Shown here in pieces: positions 54,424-64,000 of a stretch of 64,000 nucleotides of DNA. The notes under the pieces were generated by a model, which saw only the letters and a list, made by a program, of their open reading frames with translations, ran no database searches and was not told where the DNA came from. This DNA is from Loxodes magnus (lineage: Eukaryota > Ciliophora > Karyorelictea > Loxodida > Loxodidae). Within the stretch, counting starts at the first letter, position 1. Every line of letters starts with the position of its first letter. Made by a program: the position numbers and the translations under genes. The stretch is from contig CAMPDV010001208.1 of assembly GCA_946699065.1 (NCBI GenBank), positions 60,921-124,920 on the forward strand. The letters are read 5' to 3'.

Positions 54424-55056
54424 GAGATAACTCTATCAAAGTCTGGGATTTCCAGACTGGAAGTTGTACTAGGACATTAAGTGGACATTCCTCTTATGTT
54501 TATTCGGTGGCGATCTCCAATGATCAGAAGTTCATTATCTCCGGAAGTTCTGATAACTCTATCAAAGTCTGGGATTTCCAGACTGGAAGTTGTACTAGGA
54601 CATTAAGTGGACATTCCCTCTTTAGTTAATTCGGTTGCGATCTCCAATGATCAGAAGTTCATTATCTCCGGAAGTTCTGATAACTCTATCAAAGTCTGGG
54701 ATTTCCAGACTGGAAGTTGTACTCGGACATTAAGTGGACATTCCTCTTTAGTTTTTTCGGTTGCGATCTCCAATGATCAGAAGTTCATTATCTCCGGAAG
54801 TTCTGATAACTCTATCAAAGTCTGGGATTTCCAGACTGGAAGTTGTACTCGGACATTAAGTGGACATTCCTCAAGAGTTAATTCGGTTGCGATCTCCAAT
54901 GATCAGAAGTTCATTATCTCCGGAAGTTCTGATAACTCTATCAAAGTCTGGGATTTCCAGACTGGAAGTTGTACTCGGACATTAAGTGGACATTCCTCTT
55001 ATGTTTATTCGGTGGCGATCTCCAATGATCAGAAGTTCATTATCTCCGGAAGTTGA
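54424..55056 (+). pseudogene. Five-unit stretch interrupted by one C insertion
   Basis: Between TGA 54,423 and TGA 55,054 five units are free of stops if the extra C near 54,618 (ACATTCCCTC) is discounted. The downstream four blades have Ser15 and Trp22 throughout. It illustrates that individual indels, not the repeats themselves, break the frame here. Confidence 0.35.
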
Positions 55057-58000
55057 GATAACTCTATCAAAGTCTGGGATTTCCAGACTGGAAGTTGTAC
55101 TAGGACATTAAGTGGACATTCCTCTTTAGTTTATTCGGTTGCGATCTCCAATGATCAGAAGTTCATTATCTCCGGAAGTTTAGATAACTCAATCAAAGTC
55201 TGGGATTTCCAGACTGGAAGTTGTACTAGGACATTAAGTGGACATTCCTCTTTAGTTAATTCGGTGGCGATCTCCAATGATCAGAAGTTCATTATCTCCG
55301 GAAGTTGAGATAACTCTATCAAAGTCTGGGATTTCCAGACTGGAAGTTGTACTCGGACATTAAGTGGACATTCCTCAAGAGTTAATTCGGTTGCGATCTC
55401 CAATGATCAGAAGTTCATTATCTCCGGAAGTAGAGATAACTCTATCAAAGTCTGGGATTTCCAGACTGGAAGTTGTACTAGGACATTAAGTGGACATTCC
55501 TCTTATGTTTATTCGGTGGCGATCTCCAATGATCAGAAGTTCATTATCTCCGGAAGTTTAGATAACTCAATCAAAGTCTGGGATTTCCAGACTGGAAGTT
55601 GTACTAGGACATTAAGTGGACATTCCTCAAGAGTTAATTCGGTTGCGATCTCCAATGATCAGAAGTTCATTATCTCCGGAAGTTGAGATAACTCTATCAA
55701 AGTCTGGGATTTCCAGACTGGAAGTTGTACTAGGACATTAAGTGGACATTCCTCTTATGTTTATTCGGTTGCGATCTCCAATGATCAGAAGTTCATTATC
55801 TCCGGAAGTTGAGATAACTCTATCAAAGTCTGGGGATTTCCAGACTGGAAGTTGTACTAGGACATTAAGTGGACATTCCTCTTATGTTTATTCGGTGGCG
55901 ATCTCCAATGATCAGAAGTTCATTATCTCCGGAAGTTGAGATAACTCTATCAAAGTTTGGGATTTTCCAGACTGGAAGTTGTACTCGGACATTAAGTGTA
56001 CATTCCTCTTATGTTTATTCGGTGGCGATCTCCAATGATCAGAAGTTCATTATCTCCGGAAGTTGAGATAACTCTATCAAAGTCTGGGATTTCCAGACTG
56101 GAAGTTGTACTCGGACATTAAGTGGACATTCCTCTTATGTTTATTCGGTTGCGATCTCCAATGATCAGAAGTTCATTATCTCCGGAAGTTCTGATAACTC
56201 TATCAAAGTCTGGGATTTCCAGACTGGAAGTTGTACTCGGACATTAAGTGTACATTCCTCTTATGTTTATTCGGTGGCGATCTCCAATGATCAGAAGTTT
56301 CATTATCTCCGGAAGTTGAGATAACTCTATCAAAGTCTGGGATTTCCAGACTGGAAGTTGTACTAGGACATTAAGTGGACATTCCTCTTTAGTTTATTCG
56401 GTTGCGATCTCCAATGATCAGAAGTTCATTATCTCCGGAAGTTGAGATAACTCTATCAAAGTCTGGGATTTCCAGACTGGAAGTTGTACTAGGACATTAA
56501 GTGGACATTCCTCTTTAGTTAATTCGGTTGCGATCTCCAATGATCAGAAGTTCATTATCTCCGGAAGTTCTGATAACTCTATCAAAGTCTGGGATTTCCA
56601 GACTGGAAGTTGTACTCGGACATTAAGTGGACATTCCTCTTTAGTTAATTCGGTTGCGATCTCCAATGATCAGAAGTTCATTATCTCCGGAAGTTGAGAT
56701 AACTCTATCAAAGTCTGGGATTTCCAGACTGGAAGTTGTACTAGGACATTAAGTGGACATTCCTCAAGAGTTAATTCGGTTGCGATCTCCAATGATCAGA
56801 AGTTCATTATCTCCGGAAGTAGAGATAACTCTATCAAAGTTTGTGATTTCCAGACTGGAAGTTGTACTCGGACATTAAGTGGACATTCCTCTTATGTTAA
56901 TTCGGTTGCGATCTCCAATGATCAGAAGTTCATTATCTCCGGAAGTTCTGATAACTCTATCAAAGTCTGGGATTTCCAGACTGGAAGTTGTACTCGGACA
57001 TTAAGTGTACATTCCTCTTATGTTTATTCGGTGGCGATCTCCAATGATCAGAAGTTCATTATCTCCGGAAGTTGAGATAACTCTATCAAAGTCTGGGATT
57101 TCCAGACTGGAAGTTGTACTAGGACATTAAGTGGACATTCCTCTTTAGTTTATTCGGTTGCGATCTCCAATGATCAGAAGTTCATTATCTCCGGAAGTTG
57201 AGATAACTCTATCAAAGTCTGGGATTTCCAGACTGGAAGTTGTACTAGGACATTAAGTGGACATTCCTCTTTAGTTAATTCGGTTGCGATCTCCAATGAT
57301 CAGAAGTTCATTATCTCCGAAGTTCTGATAACTCTATCAAAGTCTGGGATTTCCAGACTGGAAGTTGTACTCGGACATTAAGTGGACATTCCTCTTTAGT
57401 TAATTCGGTTGCGATCTCCAATGATCAGAAGTTCATTATCTCCGGAAGTTGAGATAACTCTATCAAAGTCTGGGATTTCCAGAATGGAAGTTGTACTCGG
57501 ACATTAAGTGGACATTCCTCTTATGTTTATTCGGTTGCGATCTCCAATGATCAGAAGTTCATTATCTCCGGAAGTTGAGATAACTCTATCAAAGTCTGGG
57601 ATTTCCAGACTGGAAGTTGTACTCGGACATTAAGTGGACATTCCTCTTATGTTAATTCGGTGGCGATCTCCAATGATCAGAAGTTCATTATCTCCGGAAG
57701 TTCTGATAACTCTATCAAAGTCTGGGATTTCCAGACTGGAAGTTGTACTAGGACATTAAGTGGACATTCCTCTTATGTTTATTCGGTTGCGATCTCCAAT
57801 GATCAGAAGTTCATTATCTCCGGAAGTTGAGATAACTCTATCAAAGTCTGGGATTTCCAGACTGGAAGTTGTACTAGGACATTAAGTGGACATTCCTCTT
57901 ATGTTTATTCGGTGGCGATCTCCAATGATCAGAAGTTCATTATCTCCGGAAGTTTAGATAACTCAATCAAAGTCTGGGATTTCCAGACTGGAAGTTGTAC

Positions 58001-58139
58001 TAGGACATTAAGTGGACATTCCTCTTATGTTTATTCGGTTGCGATCTCCAATGATCAGAAGTTCATTATCTCCGGAAGTTGAGATAACTCTCTATCAAAG
58101 TTTGTGATTTCCAGACTGGAAGTTGTACTAGGACATTAA

Positions 58140-58595
58140 GTGGGACATTCCTCTTTAGTTAATTCGGTTGCGATCTCCAATGATCAGAAGTTCATTATCT
58201 CCGGAAGTTTAGATAACTCAATCAAAGTCTGGGATTTCCAGACTGGAAGTTGTACTAGGACATTAAGTGGACATTCCTCTTATGTTTATTCGGTTGCGAT
58301 CTCCAATGATCAGAAGTTCATTATCTCCGGAAGTTCTGATAACTCTATCAAAGTTTGTGATTTCCAGACTGGAAGTTGTACTAGGACATTAAGTGGACAT
58401 TCCTCTTATGTTTATTCGGTGGCGATCTCCAATGATCAGAAGTTCATTATCTCCGGAAGTTCTGATAACTCTATCAAAGTTTGTGATTTCCAGACTGGAA
58501 GTTGTACTCGGACATTAAGTGTACATTCCTCTTATGTTTATTCGGTGGCGATCTCCAATTATCAGGAAGTTCATTATCTCCGGAAGTTTAGATAA
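58140..58595 (+). pseudogene. Short WD40 open piece bounded by two G insertions
   Basis: About three and a half units are open between the extra G near 58,143 (GTGGGACATT) and the extra G near 58,566 (ATCAGGAAG). Blades have Leu15 or Ser15 and both Trp22 and Cys22. The last unit carries Val-His instead of Gly-His and Tyr6. No real start codon. Confidence 0.3.
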
Positions 58596-61500
58596 CTCTA
58601 TCAAAGTCTGGGATTTCCAGACTGGAAGTTGTACTAGGACATTAAGTGGACATTCCTCTTATGTTAATTCGGTGGCGATCTCCAATGATCAGAAGTTCAT
58701 TATCTCCGGAAGTTCTGATAACTCTATCAAAGTCTGGGATTTCAGACTGGAAGTTGTACTAGGACATTAAGTGGACATTCCTCAAGAGTTAATTCGGTTG
58801 CGATCTCCAATGATCAGAAGTTCATTATCTCCGGAAGTTGAGATAACTCTATCAAAGTCTGGGATTTCCAGACTGGAAGTTGTACTAGGACATTAAGTGG
58901 ACATTCCTCTTATGTTTATTCGGTGGCGATCTCCAATGATCAGAAGTTCATTATCTCCGGAAGTTTAGATAACTCAATCAAAGTCTGGGATTTCCAGACT
59001 GGAAGTTGTACTAGGACATTAAGTGGACATTCCTCTTATGTTTATTCGGTTGCGATCTCCAATGATCAGAAGTTCATTATCTCCGGAAGTTGAGATAACT
59101 CTATCAAAGTTTGTGATTTCCAGACTGGAAGTTGTACTAGGACATTAAGTGGACATTCCTCTTTAGTTAATTCGGTTGCGATCTCCAATGATCAGAAGTT
59201 CATTATCTCCGGAAGTTTAGATAACTCAATCAAAGTCTGGGATTTCCAGACTGGAAGTTGTACTAGGACATTAAGTGGACATTCCTCTTATGTTTATTCG
59301 GTTGCGATCTCCAATGATCAGAAGTTCATTATCTCCGGAAGTTTAGATAACTCTATCAAAGTCTGGGATTTCCAGACTGGAAGTTGTACTCGGACATTAA
59401 GTGGACATTCCTCTGCAGTTAATTCGGTTGCGATCTCCAATGATCAGAAGTTCATTATCTCCGGAAGTTGAGATAACTCTATCAAAGTCTGGGATTTCCA
59501 GACTGGAAGTTGTACTAGGACATTAAGTGGACATTCCTCTTTAGTTTATTCGGTTGCGATCTCCAATGATCAGAAGTTCATTATCTCCGGAAGTTTAGAT
59601 AACTCAATCAAAGTCTGGGATTTCCAGACTGGAAGTTGTACTAGGACATTAAGTGGACATTCCTCAAGAGTTAATTCGGTTGCGATCTCCAATGATCAGA
59701 AGTTCATTATCTCCGGAAGTTGAGATAACTCTATCAAAGTCTGGGATTTCCAGACTGGAAGTTGTACTAGGACATTAAGTGGACATTCCTCAAGAGTTAA
59801 TTCGGTTGCGATCTCCAATGATCAGAAGTTCATTATCTCCGGAAGTTTAGATAACTCTATCAAAGTCTGGGATTTCCAGACTGGAAGTTGTACTAGGACA
59901 TTAAGTGGACATTCCTCTGCAGTTTTTTCGGTTGCGATCTCCAATGATCAGAAGTTCATTATCTCCGGAAGTAGAGATAACTCTATCAAAGTCTGGGATT
60001 TCCAGACTGGAAGTTGTACTCGGACATTAAGTGGACATTCCTCTTATGTTTATTCGGTTGCGATCTCCAATGATCAGAAGTTCATTATCTCCGGAAGTTG
60101 AGATAACTCTATCAAAGTCTGGGATTTCCAGACTGGAAGTTGTACTAGGACATTAAGTGGACATTCCTCTTTAGTTTATTCGGTTGCGATCTCCAATGAT
60201 CAGAAGTTCATTATCTCCGGAAGTTGAGATAACTCTATCAAAGTCTGTGATTTCCAGACTGGAAGTTGTACTCGGACATTAAGTGGACATTCCTCTGCAG
60301 TTTATTCGGTGGCGATCTCCAATGATCAGAAGTTCATTATCTCCGGAAGTTCTGATAACTCTATCAAAGTTTGTGATTTCCAGACTGGAAGTTGTACTAG
60401 GACATTAAGTGGACATTCCTCTTATGTTTATTCGGTTGCGATCTCCAATGATCAGAAGTTCATTATCTCCGGAAGTTGAGATAACTCTATCAAAGTCTGG
60501 GATTTCCAGACTGGAAGTTGTACTAGGACATTAAGTGGACATTCCTCTTTAGTTTATTCGGTGGCGATCTCCAATGATCAGAAGTTCATTATCTCCGGAA
60601 GTTCTGATAACTCTATCAAAGTCTGGGATTTCCAGACTGGAAGTTGTACTAGGACATTAAGTGGACATTCCTCTGCAGTTTTTTTCGGTTGCGATCTCCA
60701 ATGATCAGAAGTTCATTATCTCCGGAAGTTTAGATAACTCAATCAAAGTCTGGGATTTCCAGACTGGAAGTTGTACTAGGACATTAAGTGGACATTCCTC
60801 TTTAGTTAATTCGGTGGCGATCTCCAATGATCAGAAGTTCATTATCTCCGGAAGTTGAGATAACTCTATCAAAGTTGTGATTTCCAGACTGGAAGTTGTA
60901 CTAGGACATTAAGTGGACATTCCTCTTTGGTTTATTCGGTGGCGATCTCCAATGATCAGAAGTTCATTATCTCCGGAAGTTCTGATAACTCTATCAAAGT
61001 TTGTGATTTCCAGACTGGAAGTTGTACTAGGACATTAAGTGGACATTCCTCTGCAGTTTTTTCGGTTGCGATCTCCAATGATCAGAAGTTCATTATCTCG
61101 GAAGTTTAGATAACTCAATCAAAGTCTGGGATTTCCAGACTGGAAGTTGTACTAGGACATTAAGTGGACATTCCTCTTTAGTTAATTCGGTGGCGATCTC
61201 CAATGATCAGAAGTTCATTATCTCCGGAAGTTGAGATAACTCTATCAAAGTCTGGGATTTCCAGACTGGAAGTTGTACTCGGACATTAAGTGGACATTCC
61301 TCAAGAGTTAATTCGGTTGCGATCTCCAATGATCAGAAGTTCATTATCTCCGGAAGTAGAGATAACTCTATCAAAGTTTGTGATTTCCAGACTGGAAGTT
61401 GTACTAGGACATTAAGTGGACATTCCTCTTTAGTTAATTCGGTTGCGATCTCCAATGATCAGAAGTTCATTATCTCCGGAAGTTTAGATAACTCTATCAA

Positions 61501-64000
61501 AGTCTGGGATTTCCAGACTGGAAGTTGTACTAGGACATTAAGTGGACATTCCTCTTATGTTTATTCGGTGGCGATCTCCAATGATCAGAAGTTCATTATC
61601 TCCGGAAGTTTAGATAACTCAATCAAAGTCTGGGATTTCCAGACTGGAAGTTGTACAAGGACATTAAGTGGACATTCCTCAAGAGTTAATTCGGTTGCGA
61701 TCTCCAATGATCAGAAGTTCATTATCTCCGGAAGTTGAGATAACTCTATCAAAGTCTGGGATTTCCAGACTGGAAGTTGTACTAGGACATTAAGTGGACA
61801 TTCCTCTTTAGTTAATTCGGTGGCGATCTCCAATGATCAGAAGTTCATTATCTCCGGAAGTTGAGATAACTCTATCAAAGTTTGTGATTTCCAGACTGGA
61901 AGTTGTACTCGGACATTAAGTGGACATTCCTCTTATGTTTATTCGGTTGCGATCTCCAATGATCAGAAGTTCATTATCTCCGGAAGTTGAGATAACTCTA
62001 TCAAAGTCTGGGATTTCCAGACTGGAAGTTGTACTAGGACATTAAGTGGACATTCCTCTTTAGTTTATTCGGTTGCGATCTCCAATGATCAGAAGTTCAT
62101 TATCTCCGGAAGTTTAGATAACTCAATCAAAGTCTGGGATTTCCAGACTGGAAGTTGTACAAGGACATTAAGTGGACATTCCTCTTTAGTTAATTCGGTG
62201 GCGATCTCCAATGATCAGAAGTTCATTATCTCCGGAAGTTGAGATAACTCTATCAAAGTCTGGGATTTCCAGACTGGAAGTTGTACTAGGACATTAAGTG
62301 GACATTCCTCTTTAGTTTATTTCGGTTGCGATCTCCAATGATCAGAAGTTCATTATCTCCGGAAGTAGAGATAACTCTATCAAAGTCTGGGATTTCCAGA
62401 CTGGAAGTTGTACAAGGACATTAAGTGGACATTCCTCAAGAGTTAATTCGGTTGCGATCTCCAATGATCAGAAGTTCATTATCTCCGGAAGTTGAGATAA
62501 CTCTATCAAAGTCTGGGATTTCCAGACTGGAAGTTGTACTAGGACATTAAGTGGACATTCCTCTTTAGTTAATTCGGTTGCGATCTCCAATGATCAGAAG
62601 TTCATTATCTCCGGAAGTTTAGATAACTCTATCAAAGTCTGGGATTTCCAGACTGGAAGTTGTACTAGGACATTAAGTGGACATTCCTCTTATGTTTATT
62701 CGGTTGCGATCTCCAATGATCAGAAGTTCATTATCTCCGGAAGTTGAGATAACTCTATCAAAGTCTGGGATTTCCAGACTGGAAGTTGTACTAGGACATT
62801 AAGTGGACATTCCTCTTTAGTTTATTCGGTTGCGATCTCCAATGATCAGAAGTTCATTATCTCCGGAAGTTGAGATAACTCTATCAAAGTCTGGGATTTC
62901 CAGACTGGAAGTTGTACAAGGACATTAAGTGGACATTCCTCAAGAGTTAATTCGGTTGCGATCTCCAATGATCAGAAGTTCATTATCTCCGGAAGTAGAG
63001 ATAACTCTATCAAAGTCTGGGATTTCCAGACTGGAAGTTGTACTAGGACATTAAGTGGACATTCCTCTTATGTTAATTCGGTGGCGATCTCCAATGATCA
63101 GAAGTTCATTATCTCCGGAAGTTGAGATAACTCTATCAAAGTCTGGGATTTCCAGACTGGAAGTTGTACTAGGACATTAAGTGGACATTCCTCTTATGTT
63201 TATTCGGTGGCGATCTCCAATGATCAGAAGTTCATTATCTCCGGAAGTTGAGATAACTCTATCAAAGTCTGGGATTTCCAGACTGGAAGTTGTACTCGGA
63301 CATTAAGTGGACATTCCTCTGCAGTTTATTCGGTGGCGATCTCCAATGATCAGAAGTTCATTATCTCCGGAAGTTGAGATAACTCTATCAAAGTCTGGGA
63401 TTTCCAGACTGGAAGTTGTACTCGGACATTAAGTGTACATTCCTCTTATGTTTATTCGGTGGCGATCTCCAATGATCAGAAGTTCATTATCTCCGGAAGT
63501 TTAGATAACTCTATCAAAGTTTGTGATTTCCAGACTGGAAGTTGTACTAGGACATTAAGTGGACATTCCTCTTTAGTTAATTCGGTTGCGATCTCCAATG
63601 ATCAGAAGTTCATTATCTCCGGAAGTTGAGATAACTCTATCAAAGTCTGGGATTTCCAGACTGGAAGTTGTACTCGGACATTAAGTGGACATTCCTCTGC
63701 AGTTTTTTTCGGTTGCGATCTCCAATGATCAGAAGTTCATTATCTCCGGAAGTTTAGATAACTCTATCAAAGTTTGTGATTTCCAGACTGGAAGTTGTAC
63801 TCGGGACATTAAGTGTACATTCCTCTTATGTTTATTCGGTGGCGATCTCCAATGATCAGAAGTTCATTATCTCCGGAAGTAGAGATAACTCTATCAAAGT
63901 TTGTGATTTCCAGACTGGAAGTTGTACTAGGACATTAAGTGGACATTCCTCTTTAGTTAATTCGGTGGCGATCTCCAATGATCAGAAGTTCATTATCTCC

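Larger units (their letters stand above)
1..64000 (+). repeat. Giant tandem array of a 126-bp WD40-coding unit (about 508 copies)
   Basis: Every line of the window is the same 126-bp unit, head to tail, with no spacer. Counting codons from the GTG/GTT Val before AIS as 1, the encoded WD40 blade has ISGS at 11-14, a variable codon at 15, DNS at 16-18, IKV at 19-21, Trp or Cys at 22, Asp 23, RTL at 31-33 and the Gly-His dipeptide at 35-36. His36, Ser12, Asp16 and Trp22 match the hydrogen-bonded tetrad known for WD40 blades. The unit stays in exact 126-bp register up to 49,398 (codon 15 starts at 115 + 126k), then slips by a net +10 bases. Frame 1 is the only frame that stays open: of the other two forward frames, one meets TAA in each unit (across CATTAAG) and the other TGA (across AATGATC). 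No single propeller (usually 7 blades) explains this number; it is either many propellers in one gene or a coding-derived satellite. Confidence 0.97.
49399..64000 (+). pseudogene. WD40 array with TGA codons and 23 frameshifting indels
   Basis: The unit sequence is unchanged but the frame now breaks repeatedly. Insertions lie near 49,400, 50,631, 51,844, 52,871, 53,685, 54,618, 55,835, 55,967, 56,300, 58,091 (two bases), 58,143, 58,566, 60,684, 62,321, 63,709 and 63,805; deletions near 50,280, 50,454, 53,943, 57,320, 58,743, 60,876 and 61,100. Almost all lengthen or shorten a homopolymer of two or more. In-frame TGA at codon 15 remains frequent (about 55 of 117 units by hand count), for example 49,634, 51,019, 52,028, 53,289, 55,054, 57,073, 59,091, 61,232 and 63,627. 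Some open stretches are hybrids that begin in a wrong frame and fall into the WD40 frame after an indel. The pattern looks more like long-read error at a thinly covered contig end than like evolution, but real decay cannot be excluded. Confidence 0.6.

Noticed and set aside
1..64000. CRISPR array or intergenic satellite unrelated to coding
   Set aside because: There is no repeat-spacer alternation, the unit is 126 bp with no spacer, and it clearly encodes WD40 blades in one frame.
1..64000. Selenocysteine at the TGA codons
   Set aside because: No SECIS-like hairpin differs between TGA and non-TGA units, and more than a hundred recoded codons alternating with Ser, Arg and Leu at one surface position is not a selenoprotein pattern.
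1..64000. tRNA or rRNA genes, insertion sequences, origins, promoters or terminators
   Set aside because: No stretch departs from the WD40 unit, so there is no room for any such element; periodic palindromes such as TGATCA and TCCGGA occur once per unit and are part of the coding repeat.

Overview
The whole window is one uninterrupted tandem array. It is a 126-bp unit (42 codons, about 40% GC) in the same orientation from base 1 to base 64,000, roughly 508 copies by arithmetic. Each unit encodes one WD40 beta-propeller repeat, with recognisable short motifs VAISNDQKF, ISGS-x-DNS, IKVWD, FQTG, RTLSGH and SS-x-V. I see no unique sequence: no array edge, no gene start, no promoter, no RNA gene, no transposase, no CRISPR. 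Reading frame 1 is open from the first base, so the window lies inside something larger on both sides.

Layout. (i) 1-28,845: long open stretches (1-7,299; 7,300-9,315; 9,316-16,875; 19,144-20,505; 20,506-28,845) separated by a few in-frame TGA codons, one TAG at 20,503, and one stop-rich patch at 16,876-19,143. (ii) 28,846-49,398: still perfectly in register at 126 bp, but about 40% of units carry TGA. (iii) 49,399-64,000: as dense in TGA, and now also broken by 23 small indels, nearly all in homopolymer runs; none occur in the first 49.4 kb.

The central oddity is where the stops fall. Of about 131 in-frame TGA codons in register (hand count), about 128 sit at one codon of the unit, between GlySer and AspAsnSer. 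Other units have Ser (TCT), Arg (AGA), Leu (TTA) or Asp (GAT) there. WD40 proteins of many families often carry Trp at this place (the G-S-W-D-K-T type of motif). Two readings remain open: UGA is a sense codon, perhaps Trp, in this organism and the array is part of a giant protein (frame 1 would then be closed only by the TAG at 20,503 over 49 kb); or the array is a decaying, satellite-like expansion in which one nonsense allele has been copied by unequal exchange. The array alone cannot decide.

Diversity is strongly structured. Variation is concentrated at a few codons (the ISGS-x-DNS codon, the Trp/Cys codon, and two codons after the GHSS motif), several of which differ by two or three bases at once. 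The rest of the unit is nearly invariant. Blocks of 4 to 96 units recur in the same order with offsets that are exact multiples of 126 bp, showing repeated segmental duplication. Private alleles are confined to different parts of the array.

Organism: not identifiable from the array. The scale and the ultra-homogeneous WD40 coding repeats suggest a eukaryote (a protist or fungus); this is inference. No metabolic or regulatory pathway can be read from this window.
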